A program made the position numbers and the translations under genes. Under the pieces are notes generated by a model. The model saw only the letters and a list, made by a program, of their open reading frames with translations, was not told the origin of the DNA and did not search any database. This document shows, piece after piece, positions 45,701 through 58,761 of a stretch of DNA of 64,000 nt. Numbering within the stretch: the first letter of the stretch is position 1; the number at the start of each line of letters is the position of its first letter. This stretch comes from Acestrorhynchus altus (taxonomy: Eukaryota; Chordata; Actinopteri; Characiformes; Acestrorhynchidae): NCBI GenBank assembly GCA_034509495.1, contig CM067507.1:8703320-8767319 (forward strand), given 5' to 3'.

Positions 45701-48700
45701 CACTTATAGCATCCTGAACACTGACTAAGGCTAAAAATAGCTGTCACGTATATATGTTATACATGTCCTTCCAGCCTGGAATAACACAAACATGGAACAC
45801 TGCAGGAGAAATTAACCAGCTCATGTCAGCTGTCTCCTTGTTACAAAAATACACTGATAGCCTCAGAGCAACATTACCAACATAATTGCTAACAAAACAA
45901 CTATTTAAGTTATTTTCAGCAATAAGAACTTTGTTGACACACTCCATTTCATTGTCAAACTAAATTGCTGTTATGGCAAGACAAAAGGACAGCTCATTTC
46001 ATTCTAAACATAATATTCATTTTTTTGTAGCTTAACTTGTTAGCTATATTGGAATATATAAAAAGTCCTTGATTTGAATTTAAAGAGAAATTTGAATTTT
46101 TTGAATTTGAGAGATTTGAATTTATTGAGAAATTGTAAAGGATTAAAAAGGTCCTCAGTCTATAGCCTAGAATACTAAGATTACTTACGTATATGACTTG
46201 TATATGATTTAGAAAAATACTACATTTTTCAATTAGAAAAATTAGAATGCAATTAGAATGCAGATATTTGCTTGAATCAATTTTATCTCGAACGCGAATG
46301 ATTGTTTTGTTTAATACATCAACAAAACTGAAGGGTTAAGATACTCATGAAAACACTGCAATTGCAGGCTTATTAGCCCTGTGTTTATGATCACAAAAAT
46401 ATACAGTTCCTGTAATCTTGTATAATATTATACAAAATAAAAAAATGCTGGTTTGGAAAAACAATGTTAATTACTGAATAGCATTTGTCATTCATAAGGA
46501 ATGTAAAACAACCAACATCTAACTCCTTGCTACTAACTGCTGAGAGGGAACCCAATCCAAATGATACAAGCACCACTGGCCAACACATGGATTAAACTAT
46601 CAGCAAGAAACAGGGACATGGGATCTGGCAATCTCTCAGATTCTACTCTTCTGAGCCCATTCTTCTCATCAGCGCTCAGTCTGAAATGCATGATTAAGTT
46701 CAGAGAATGTGCTGCCCCCAATCCATGAATACAGAAACGCCAGCCAATGAGTGATACTCTTATGAACAGCATGTTGACAAATAAAGAACAAATAAAATGT
46801 CTTGCATCACTAAATTTGACAATACAAAATATTGCTCTGAATATCCTCACGATTAATCTACTCATGCTTTTGAGTTTTTAAAAGACCAAACAATAAAAAG
46901 ACTTAATACCAAGTGAACAAAGACCTCCTAAATAAAATATAATACGGCTTAACTAGGACTTCATTTAAAAATACAATAACGTTAAAAAGGTTTGTCATAA
47001 GGCAAATTTTACTCCATTTATTTATGACTGACAATTTCATTAGCGATCATTCCAGGGTTAAACAACTCTGCCATTCAGTGACAGGAGACTCAAGTCAAAC
47101 AACCTTGCATGAGGGTAATAACGACACAAAAGACAAACTGTCAAACATAGTAAGTACATACATACCCTTCAGAGTGCACCATGGTCCACCTCACTATTGT
47201 ATGTACACTGTGGCCACAAAAGTTCTGCAGGCTGTAATGTAGCTGCTGCTGTAGACGCACCCTTTGCCACTCAATAGCCACCACAACAAAAGCAGTGCAG
47301 TGAGGCAAGAGTGGCTCCCTGAAATTAGAAACTGGTCAGGCCCCAGTCTGTGCTGCCTCTATCTTTAACTTTAAATGAGTTAAGCTTACATTCTTGCCCA
47401 ACTGGGCCAGCTCCCCTAGCTCCAGCCACAGTTGCTATTTCTATGGACACTGACACCACTCTTTAGACTAGCAAAATGTATGGAGTTAATGAAATAAAGA
47501 GGTTACAGAGCAATAGCTGGGTAAGGATCGCTGTAATTTATGGCCAATGATGTTATATTCCTAAGGCATGGTAATTACCCATTTCCCATACCCATTATAT
47601 AAAGCAGTCTTGCTAGCTCTCTTTGTCTCACACTCTCTATTTCTCTAATCTATTTCTTGACAGAGATTATTCTCAGAGCATCGACTGTGACCTATTTTGA
47701 AAATGTAAGATATACTGAGTTTATTAATAAATATTAGCTATTTGAGCTCATCGGTAGACGTGGCTTGCAGTGATTTTAACAGAAAGAGGCATCATTTGCA
47801 ACAAGGTAAAGTAATAGTAATAGTAGTTATACTTTTTTTAAACCCACAGTGTTGTGCACACACAGGAAAGGTATTCACTGCATCTGCACAAAGTAATTAT
47901 CAGAGCTACTTTAGAGCAAGCCTGCCCAATATGAGCATGCACAGCTCATATTCAGTTCATGAAATGAAACCAACAAGACTGCAAAAGACATATATGAACC
48001 ACAGATTAATTGCCAAAGTTTAACCATAATATAGTTCCTTTTTAGAGTGATAATTCCCTCTCTCTCAAGAAATCCTATAAACTAATTTGCCCATGATTAG
48101 GATTTCTATTTATACTCGCATTTTTGTCCAAATAGATTTTTATCACAAGCTACTTTTGTCAGCTGAGCAACTGACATTATAGATCTGGCAGTTAATACCT
48201 GGCTAGACTTGTATATGCTGATTTGGTTACATAAAAATTTCAAATGTTTTTTTTTTTCTCAATATTTCCAAATAAATGAGCTGAATTCTAACAAGAGAAG
48301 CTAAAAAGTCAGAAGACCAACAAGCCACTTACACAATATAAACAACCTTCTACACATTTTATTAATTAGGTAAATTACAAAGGAACATTTCCACATGTAT
48401 TAATGAGGAGAACAATTCAAATCCATACATGGGATTTTACTGTTTCTTACAAGAATTTTTTCCTACCAGTCCTGCCTCAAAACACATGGATTACACATTG
48501 ACATACTGCAGCAACAGGCCAAAGCAGCCAAAACAGCATTTATGTATATCTATGAAGCAGACGGTGTTAATAAAACATCACAAAAATAACACAAAATGAA
48601 CAAACAGACCATATCAAAATAAAATTCACTAATACAAATGTAGCAACAATACAAAGTACTGTCAGTTCTAAACTCACTAAACTGATTAAGGGAAAACTGT

Positions 48701-48730
48701 TTTATTTAAAAAAAGTAGTTGCACCCAGAA
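45700..48730. other. dtna 5' intron or intergenic; nothing recognised
   Basis: AT-rich. Several frames of 65-110 residues occur but none resembles a known protein or has paired splice sites with codon-like content. Confidence 0.35.
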
Positions 48731-48739
48731 CAAATCAAC

Positions 48740-49260
48740 CAATTGCAATATATGACTGAATATGGTTTTGTGCCAGATTGTCATAGTCACTCAGAGTGGC
48801 TGCGGGTCTTGCTTTTGTCTTGGTGAAGACAACTGCATGTGTTCACATGCCACACATCCAGAAGACTTGGTGTCATTGCATGACGTGCAATTTTGTAAGA
48901 TATCAAATCATCTTTGTCTTCATTACAGGCACTTTTATATCCCTAAGTTTTGTGATTATGAAATCCTGAAACCACAGGTCCTACCTTTTCTGAACACACA
49001 CTCTGATGCACAATTCCAACAGTATAATGCTCATTTGCTGCTGCTGTCTCAAGAATTTCCAAATGCTACAGCCAGTCACATTGCCAGACCTATACCCAAT
49101 TGAAAAAGTGTGGGATGCAACTGGATGCAATATCAACACTCCATCCTTATCGTGAAATCTGCTGGAACTGGGTGAGAATATTCAAGCTACATGGGATAGA
49201 TTATCATTAGGAACCTCTACAACTCCATTACAAGATGTCGCTCTAAATTTGTAATCATTT
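48740..49260 (+). mobile_element. Mariner/IS630-like transposase relic
   Basis: Plus-strand frame near 49,000-49,100 has DAQFQQYNAHLLLLSQEFPN, resembling the FQQDNARPHTAR catalytic block, followed by ARPIPN where SPDLNPIEN is expected. The catalytic Asp in this block is replaced by Tyr. Dead copy. Confidence 0.5.
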
Positions 49261-49269
49261 ATTATTCCT

Positions 49270-51620
49270 GGAAAGCTTTCTCTTCCTTCTGAACAGCATT
49301 GCAATCTAACCCTATTTGCAACTATTTGTGCAAATCTTTTCTTGATGATGAGTACATTTTATTGCTGCTTATTATCACATCCATGGAAGAAGTTGTATTT
49401 ATCTTTTATGTTAGCAGGAAAGCTAACTAAGAAATTGTATTGTGTTCATTGTTAGTTGGCAAGAGTATAAAACAGCCTGAAGCAGAAATTTAAAGGTGAT
49501 AGATATAATCATTTGGTTCATGATTCATAATTCAAATAATTAATTTTAATATTTGATAAATTATTCAACCCTCAAAGTAGGTAATTGTTGTGGCCCAAAT
49601 TCAAACATTCTGAGTGCTGAATGACCTAATGCATCAGGCATTAATTAAAGCTTAACAGTATATTTCATAATAAGAAGTGTTTCAATGTTTTAAGCACTTG
49701 CCTTAAAAAGAATCAGCATTGGCAGATAATTGATTATCCAAAGATTATTGTCATAGAAATCTAGTGACTACATATCATGTTATTTGTAGAACATTGGCAT
49801 TTTAATTTTATTGTATTTTGTGTCTATTCTTGCAGTAAAATCTTATGCCCTACAGTGGATTATTGTTCCAAAATACCTGGCATGCAAGATTTTGTGCCAA
49901 TACAAGCACTCTGTCTTCAACAGTGTACATGTGAATTAACAGACCTAAACAAAATCACTCAAACACACACTGGGGCACACTATTCTCCTTAAAGGGTAAA
50001 AAAAAAAAAAAAGAGTTCGTCTGACTGGATTTTGCTGTTAAGAAAACCAATAATACCACACACACAATGGTCCTTCCACACCTTATTTGCGTATTTGATC
50101 ATGGAAATAGTAAACAAAAGCTTCATTCATTTGTGGACTCTTATGAGTGCCCTCTAGTGTTCAATCCATCCACCTCTACTGTCTGCGACTGAGCTTCTCA
50201 AAAGCCTCTTAGCTCAAAGATGACTCAAATGAATATGTGAGCATGACACTGAACACTATCGACCAGTGATAATGATTAGATGCATTTGGGAAACTGGGTC
50301 TCCTCAAAGTTAAGTGAATCATCACGGTGGCCAATATGCTGTGTATTTGTGTATTTTCAAGAAGCTTATGGTACAACAAGGATAAATTCCTGTGGTCAGC
50401 ATGACTGTCTGGTGTTCAGTGTTTACAGTGTTTGTACATGTATAGTAAATTATGTTTCTTTTTCTTTGTGTTGCTGGTCAGCTGTTTTTACATTTAGAAT
50501 TTACTGAGAGAACTATACCTCCACCCATGACCTTTATCTTTTTATCATAATTTTAACAAAGATTGTAAATACTCTGATACTTTTCACTTAACACTAAATA
50601 TTCAAACACTGTCTACATGTAACCTGTGTTTATTTACCATAGCTGATACGGAAACATACTGCACTGATACATTAGAAATTCTGTGTCCACTTCTGTTCAA
50701 TTAAATAAAAAAATCATAATTCACACACACTCCACCACTCCACAGTTGCCAGTATAATTCTGGCAGCACTGGAACTTCAGTCTGTTGGCATCACATTCAA
50801 CTGGAAAGCTTAGCTTGTATTGGACACAGTTTTTGTATGAACAATTGCTGAAAATACAGCCAAGAAATGTCCCAATGTTTAAAACGATGTAAAACTATCT
50901 CTTTAGATCATGGATTTGATTTTATGTTAACTATTTAACAAGCACAACATGTTATTATGTTTAAGCCCTTAAACTAACATTTGTCACACATAAGGCAAGA
51001 ACATTTATTTATCCCATAATAATCAAAATGATCATTCTGAATGCATGCACAAAATGCATAATCACAAAATCTCAGTTTTTAATCTAACAGATAAATATAA
51101 CATCAGTCCTACTGCACCTCAGTCAGACTGGTCTTGTTATAAACATCAAATAACAGCTGGAACTAATAAATGGAATTCACTTTGTGTGAGTTGTGAGCAA
51201 ACCACACCAACTCAGATGTTGGAAATCAGTGAGATCATGTAGTCTGGCAATTCATAGATGTGTCTGTGGGGTGTGCTGTTAGTGTAACAGAACAAGTAAA
51301 TCCTGAGAACAGACAAATCATCCAATGTCCATACAGCACTACTTAAAATAATGAACAGTTATTATTAAAACAATAAGAGTAATTTTACAATAAAAAGTCT
51401 TCCATTATCAAATCACACACAAGTAAAATAAGTAAACAGCCAAAGAAAATGGGTAAATTGCATCCATGTGACACATATTGACAAATGCCTATTTTGCTGT
51501 TGTGAGATGAGATCCTCTCATTTCTCAGGTGTAATACGAGCAGAGTGGATTTGTTGTGGACATTGCTGCTCACAAACAGTTATGTATAAAAGTTACAACC
51601 AATCCAGACATGCTCTCTTC
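49270..51620. other. AT-rich non-coding stretch
   Basis: No exon, RNA gene or repeat recognised upstream (on the minus strand) of dtna coding exons, except a short poly-A near 50,000-50,015. Confidence 0.35.
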
Positions 51621-51628
51621 CACTGCCG

Positions 51629-52100
51629 GACTGAGCTGAGACTGAGTCTGAGCTGAGATTGACCTGACACTGAGCTGAGACTGAATTTGGACTGAGCTGA
51701 GACTGGGACTGAGATTGAGTTGAGACTGGACTGAGACTGAGCTAAGACTGAGGTTTAGCTGAGGCTCAACTGATCTTGAGATTGTGCTGAACTGAGACTG
51801 AGCTGAGACTGAGACAAGACTGAACTGAGACTGAGCTGAGACTGAAATTGATTTAAAGACGAGACTGATCTGAGGCTGAGCTGAGCATGAGATTGTGATG
51901 AGACTGAGCTGAGACTGAGATTGATTTGAGATTAGACTGAGCTGAGTTTCAGATTGTGCTGAGCCGAGACTGAGCTTGATTTAAGACGAGATTGAACTGA
52001 ACTTGACATTGTGCTGAGACTGAGCTGAGATTGTGCTGTGCTGTGCTGTGCTGAGCTGAGACTGAGATTGAGATTGTGTTGAGCTGAGACTGCTGAGCTG
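51629..52100. repeat. GAGCTGAGACT-type minisatellite
   Basis: About 470 bases built from variants of GAGCTGAGACTGA and GAGATTGA. The plus strand has almost no run of C while G and A dominate; copies diverge by point changes and short deletions, with a local GCTGTGCTGTGCTGTGCTGA run near 52,035-52,055. No frame through it looks like a protein; the repetitive Ser/Gln frames on the minus strand are translation of the repeat. Confidence 0.9.
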
Positions 52101-52131
52101 GAACAGCTCTCCGTTTGCACTTGCTACTCAC

Positions 52132-52300
52132 CAGTCACGACATCCCTGCGAAATAAGCGGGCGTTATGTTTGGTGGATAACTGTTCTGTCTCCTCTGTCT
52201 GCAGCCCCGAAAACAGCGCATTGACACTAAACTATCGACTCGCACTTTCCATCACGCTGCAGATTTCTGACCGCTGTTCCTCCGAGCGCCGCTTCAATGA
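52132..52300 (-). other. dtna: Putative non-coding first exon of dtna
   Basis: The dtna start codon lies just inside an internal exon, so a 5' exon is required upstream. The only strong minus-strand donor in CpG-rich sequence upstream is at 52,132/52,131 (GTGAGT). The upstream edge at about 52,300 is a guess. Confidence 0.4.
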
Positions 52301-52689
52301 CGTAATGCGGAGTTTCTGTGCACGCGCTGTGTTTATGAAAAGGAGCTTCGTGTCGAGGTGATTAAAACACCCCCGAGCCTGAAGCCACATTGGAAATTCT
52401 CACATGATCACTTACTCTCACTTTTCACTCTCCGAAACAGCCCCTGCCCCCTCTGCGCGCAGACAGGCGTTTATTCACGTCTGTTTGGGGCATTTAAACT
52501 GCTCTGCGCATTTTCACGCGTACTTCAAAGGGGGCGAGCAGCAAACGTTTTGCGCAGTGCAGGTCACTTTTGGATACAGAGTAAATCTGTTAAATATACA
52601 GAAGCTGAGTTACTAATATTTCTCGGGTTGTGGGCGTTTCACGGACATCCCGGCTTGTCTTTGGTCATGTTTACGTGCTTGTTGCTTAG

Positions 52690-52745
52690 GAACCGCTTAG
52701 GCTGTGAGACAAAGATTAACATCACATGAGTTTGGGCCTAAACAG
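52690..52745 (+). other. ccdc178: Putative non-coding first exon end of ccdc178
   Basis: Consensus donor CTAAACAG/GTAAGTCC at 52,745/52,746. The ATG at 52,725 would hit a stop right after joining the next exon (reads R-F-stop), so this exon is probably 5'UTR and translation starts at 55,026. The 5' boundary is unknown. Confidence 0.5.
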
Positions 52746-55005
52746 GTAAGTCCTCTGACCAGACAATGCTCTTTTTCTAACAGCGTCCTGGAAAATTACC
52801 GATATTAAGTTGTTTGGTGTCTGATGTTTGATACTCGCGGTCCTCACAGCTCGATAAATCGTCACCGGTCTTAACAGTTTCATATGAGGTGTTTATTGGT
52901 TAGAATACATCATAAGACCCAGTGTTAATGTGCTACAGGGGGTAAGTCAATTTTACCCCAGGAGGTGCAGAACATGTAACCCAACTTAACTACAGGAACT
53001 ACATTTCCCATAATGCACCTTTCCAAAACCTAGAGCAGCTCCTTCAGTCAAACTCCGAAGAGACAGGCCAGGGCTGCCAACCCTGCCCCTGGACAACTAC
53101 CTTCCTGCACACTTTGGTTTCAACCCTAATCTAAACCTAAACAAAAACCCGACCCAACTAATTATTAATGACTGCCGCCAGAAGTTGCTGATTGGCTGAA
53201 TGGGGTGTGCTGACATTAACAGGAAGGGTTGGTGACCCCGATACAGGTCATATCCTGATAATTTCTTAAATCACAAATTACACGAACATTGTAATAATCT
53301 ACGCCGTTTTGTACTAACAGGAAGTGGTGATGCGTTGCTATGCCAACACACCACTGCACCTTCCTTCTTTAAATTATTATCCACCAAAAGTAACAAAAGA
53401 GGTACAAACAACATACACGTTAAGACCTGAAAGCAGTGGCCTCAATCTCAGCTGTCTGCGTCTCAAACAGAGTGATGACCTGCTGCCCACGGTGCCTCAC
53501 AGAGCCGTTTAATGATGACTATCTCTGTAACCGCATCAAAAAGACAAAATTTCAACTGTTTCACCCAATAACACAGAAGACTAGATCACGAACCTCCCAT
53601 TCAGACTGGACTTGGTGGTTTCCTGCTTAAGAATACTGTCTCTAATTAAGTATGTCTCCTTTTCCAGAGAGCCATTGTTTACTAATTGATCCAGACGAGC
53701 TCCTCCCGTTCCTTTGCTTTATGAGAGAATATTGTCTATCGTAAACACAGTGAAAAAGCTCGGTGGAGTTCGGTTTTATTACAACAGCAGAGATTTCCCC
53801 TCTCCCCCTCTCTTCTGCTCACAAATAACTGAAATTACATGGTCTAAATCTGCGAGGGACCGTCTATAAAGTGCGCAGACTGTTCAAAAACGTACAACGA
53901 AGGAGATTCAATAATTAATTGAAACCTTAAGAACAGATAAAGTGGAAATTAAGGACGTACCAAATATTAACGTATAATAAAACGTCCCGACGTTTAAGGT
54001 ATTGATGTTTCTAGCACATTATGAACATTTTAGTCATGAACGTAGTGAATGTTTATAATTAATCAATGGAAACGGTGATATAAATATAATATACAGATCA
54101 AACATCAACTGAAGTAGACAGATAATAGAGTCTAACCCTTAGTTTGGTCCAATATGCATCAGTTGAATGTTAATGAATTGTTTTCAATGTAATAAATACT
54201 GCAATACACCAATATGACATATGGGACGCTCCCATATGCTTAACACACAGGGTATGTTTCCAAATGTAACAGGTGTAACTTATTTACATGTTTCTACCAA
54301 ATTAAATAATGCTTTGCTGTCTTTGCCTTCTCTTTCTTTGTATCAGTTATTTTACTTTTCAGTGTGATAGACAGTAGCTTAGAGGAGTTGTGGATCTTCG
54401 TGACAAAATTTGAGGAGTCAGAGTATTTATTAAGCTTTGATATTTATATTGCTTGGTCTTTCCTAACATTGATTTTGAATAAACCAAAATCTTATAAAGC
54501 TAATTTAGATCTTAGAGAAGGTTTGGGCACCTCAAAAGAGAGCTTTCAAGCAACAAGGTCTAAGATCTAAATGCTTTATGATGTGTTCAACTACTTTTTA
54601 CGTATCTATTTATAGTAACAAACCAGTGGTGCCCAAGTTGTCATAAACTTAATAAATGTGCAAAATCCTAAGGCATAACGAAAAACAGGTAAGAACAAAG
54701 AAAAAAGAAAAAAATCTTTACACCAGGGTGTTAATCCACATTGTAACAGGCCTGTGGATGAGCCAAATGAAAGCACATGTGAACTGATTGTGAGTTTGAA
54801 GATTGACCAGTTAATTAAATTGGAATCAGATGTCACTGGTGCATTTTTTAGAATGAAAATCCCAGCCACATAGGCCCATTGCAGATATACTGTAGTTTGA
54901 CTCCCCTGCTTTCCATTAAGTTGCATTAATTTAATTTTAACCTATATTGTTTGAATTTTGCCTATATTGTTTGGCAGCAGTTTAACTACATGTATTTGTT
55001 TACAG
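52746..55005 (+). other. ccdc178: ccdc178 intron 1
   Basis: Contains a second X-box-like sequence (GTTGCTATGCCAAC, 53,334-53,347) and a repeat-like piece at about 53,060-53,240. Otherwise AT-rich without recognised content. Confidence 0.45.
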
Positions 55006-55074
55006 ATTTTGACACATTGCATACAATGTCTGACAATGAACCCTCATTAAGAGAAGATGAAGGCAGCTTACAAG
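55006..55074 (+). CDS. ccdc178: ccdc178 exon 2, start codon exon
   Basis: Acceptor TTTGTTTACAG, then 20 bases of 5'UTR and ATG at 55,026. Codes MSDNEPSLREDEGSLQ plus one base; donor GTGAGT. Acidic N-terminus. Confidence 0.75.
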
Positions 55075-58000
55075 GTGAGTTCTGCACTGAGAACAGCTTC
55101 ATATAAAACTAATATCCTATAGTATTCTATTCAAATATGGAGCTCCTTCTGCACAGTCCTTTACCATGCCAAAGGGCAGTTACAAACACTCTTCATCCTG
55201 ACCTTATGATCATATCTTTTCACTTTAAACAGACATTTATGTTTAACTGGGACCTCCACAATTCTAATTGTCTATGCTGGTATCTGTGACAGTTTCTTAT
55301 GTGAATTGTTCATCATTCTTTAACTCTTTGTTGTCCATATCTCCATGTCCAGTTATGTCTATAGAAGTTCATGTAACACTTAAAACATATAAAACCTGTA
55401 AGGATATATTGTATATATTTTAAACATTCTTTGTTTTGTCAGACCAGGGCAAGCAGATAAACACTGCATCATCATGTGTGAAGAAAGCATTGTGGCACAT
55501 TAAAGAACTGAAGAAAAACCTGGAGAACAGGTGTCAGGAGGTATCTTAGAACAAGCATTTACATTACATTTACATTTATGGCATTTAGCAGACACCCTTC
55601 TCCAGAGCGACTTACAAAAGTGCTTTGCTGTTCACTCAGAAATTTGAGGCTAGAATCTAGAGATTCCTCACACTTAGATCCTGCTGAACACAAATGTCAT
55701 TATGGAGTTAAATACTCTTGAAACAGATGAGTCTTCAGTCTGCGTTTGAAGACAATGAAAGACTCAGCTGTTCGGAGCCCCAGGGGAAGTTCATTCCACC
55801 ATTTTGGAGCCAGAACAGAAAACAGTCTGGATGCATGTTTTCCTTGCGTCTTGAGGGACGGTGGGTCAAGCCGAGCTGTACTTGATGTTCGAAGGGCTCT
55901 TGGTACAGTTCGAGTTTTGACCATTGCCATCCTGTATGGAGGGACTGGTCCATTTTTGGCTTTGTAGGTCAGCATCAAGGTTTTGAATCTGATGCGGGCA
56001 GATACAGGGAGACAATGAAGGGAACACAACAGAGGAGTTACGTGACTGAATTTAGGAACATTGGAGACGAGCCGGGCTGCTGCATTCTGGATTAGTTGCA
56101 ATGGTCTGATGGTCCGCATAGGAAGGCCAGCCAGTAGGGAGTTGCAGTAGTCTAGTCTTGAAATTACAAGAGACTGAACAAGTATCTGAGTGACCTCTCT
56201 AGACAGAAAAGGTTGAATTCTCCTGATGTTGTAAAGGAGAAATCTGCAAGACCGAGTCAGGTTTGCAACATGAGCTGAGAATGATAACTGGTCATCCACA
56301 ACTACACCAAGGCTCCGTGCTTCAGCAGATGGAGTGACCAGTGAGTTCTCAAGGGAAATGGCAAGATCAGGGTGAGGACCAGTGCTTCCAGGAATGAACA
56401 GTAGTTAAGTCTTGCTGGGGTTGAGTTTGAGGTGATGGGCTGCCATCCATGACGTCAGAGAGGCAAGCTGAGATACGTGATGAGACCTGGGTGTCGGAGG
56501 GTGGGAAAGAGAGGATGAGTTGAGTGTCATCAGCATAGCAGTGGTAAGTAAAACTATGAGAAGATATTACTTTACCAAGAGAAGTAGTGTAGAGAGAAAA
56601 GAGAAGAGGACCAAGGACTGAGCATTGTGGAACACTGGTGGAGAGTCTGCATGGCGCTGATGTGGCTCCCTGCCATGTGAACTGGTAAGAACGCTCTTCC
56701 AGGTATGATGCAAACCATTGCAATGCAGAACCAGTGATTCCAAGGCTACCAAGGATTGACAGCACTTTTAGTGTCCTGTAGCTTACAAATAAAGATACAG
56801 CAACAGCATACATTACCTGAATCACTAAAACAAAAATGGTAACACTAATCAGTGTAGCTTCTGGACATCCTTTTTGATTAGGAGATCAGCCCTGATGCAT
56901 GTCACCAATTGTAATCAGGAGCTGTTGGCTGAATGAAATTTCCAAGCTTTATAAACTCTCTAACTCTTCAAATAACTCTAGTGCTAACCCTCAGCAACCA
57001 TTGGTTTTATTTAAGTAACTGTCTAAATACCTAAAAAAATAAGAATAAAATAACTCTGCCGACAAAGCCTTGGGTATAAAAGATAACATAAGAAAAGTAA
57101 AATAAGGAAAGAAATGAACTTTCACATGTGAAGTCAAACACCCCTTCTTTTCAAACTGCTGTTATTTCATCATTACTGGGCTGCCAGTGTGCTTAGAGGA
57201 AAGCACCAGGTTCCCAACTCTGGCCAGCACACTGGGTGTGGATGTACCCACCCAAATAGAGCGCAACCAAAGTTTCTTCACTCAGAATTCGGCTAACGAA
57301 AAATCTTGAGAAAACAACTTTTGTATGTAAGACAAAACTAGCTGCCAAACTTGCATAAAAGTTTAGTCAAGTCAAGAGGGTGGTGCACTGTGCTTTCATA
57401 AACAATCTTTATGGTCAATCATAAAAAGAAACCCTAATTCTGACTTTGTTATAAAATCATAGTTTAAAGTATGCTAGAAAAACAAGTACTTTGGAAACAT
57501 GTACTGTGTACTGACAAAGACAAAACAGAATAGGCCGACTTCTACAATTAACAAGGTCTTCAGGAAAGGGGGTACAACTACATCTACAACTACTATCAGT
57601 CAGTTAACTCTCTAGACCCAAACACCATAGAGAATCTCTGAGTTATTTTCACAAGGAAGATGATGCCTAACCCAGCAACAGGGATGAGCTGAAGGCCACA
57701 AAGCACCCTTCAGTACCAATTCAGCCACAAGCTGATTGCCTCCATGTCACGCTGCATTGATGCATTAATTCTTAGTAAACACGTCCCAACAAATTTCTGA
57801 GTGTATACATAAGCATACTTCTCCATTAAAAATGAGAGATATTGGATTTCCGTTTTCTATGAGCTATAAGGATTACTGATCAAAAATTAAACAAAAAACT
57901 CAATTTTATGTGCAACAAATATAAAATTTAATTGTAATTTTCTCACAGTATTCTAGTTTTTTTAGATACACTAATAGGTGCTAAAACATTGAATTGAAGG

Positions 58001-58320
58001 ATTTTATTGCACTTAGCTACAAGAGAATTAGTCAGACATGAATGATTATTCATGAGTGTGACTGTGGATGACTAGGATAAAACTGCCATATGTAAATTAA
58101 GCCGAGACTAGGAGTAAATTATAATGTTGATGGTGATTTACTTTTAAACAGCCTTCTTAGTCAAGCTTAATCTGGGCCTAGGATTTTGGCATTTGGTGTT
58201 CTGTTGGCTCTAGCACCAAGTTCTATTAGAGTAATTGTGGTCATGTGATTGTATTAACCTGTGTAATGGTAGCAATTTATATATTAAATTTTTACTTAAT
58301 TTAAATAAATAAATAAATAA

Positions 58321-58384
<64 letters not shown>

Positions 58385-58689
58385 NGAATTACTAATTATG
58401 TTAGTTTCTACAGTACGTAATTTATGAAATTATAGAAATTGATAAACATACCATCCATACTCTGCATACAAGTACACATCTCAGTCTGTTGTATTGGCAC
58501 TTTAGAAGCTACAAAATCAAACCTAAGAAAATAAAATAATAAATAAACAAACCAACAATTATGTGATACAATAATTAAGATATTGATAAAAAACTACACA
58601 CCTCCAGGTGTTTCTTCCCTCAGAATGATCATGTTGACTACTAGTTCCCTAAAACATAAAAATTACAATAAAATTGTTAGCCTTAGAGG

Positions 58690-58761
<72 letters not shown>

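Larger units (their letters stand above)
52105..52745. promoter_or_regulatory. CpG-rich head-to-head promoter region of dtna and ccdc178
   Basis: CpG-rich block between a minus-strand donor (CGTGACTG then GTGAGTAGC, edge 52,132) and a plus-strand donor (CTAAACAG then GTAAGTCC, edge 52,745). The two donors point away from each other, as expected for non-coding first exons of dtna (left) and ccdc178 (right). An X-box-like GTTGCTTAGGAAC is at 52,681-52,693. Transcription starts are not placed. Confidence 0.6.

Noticed and set aside
46533..46865. 110-residue minus-strand frame as a dtna upstream exon
   Set aside because: No resemblance to dystrobrevin N-terminal isoforms and no well-placed acceptor and donor pair.
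51932..52131. Ser/Gln/Ala-rich frames over the minisatellite as a low-complexity protein
   Set aside because: They are translations of the GAGCTGAGACT repeat in two frames with no exon signals; no homologue known to me.
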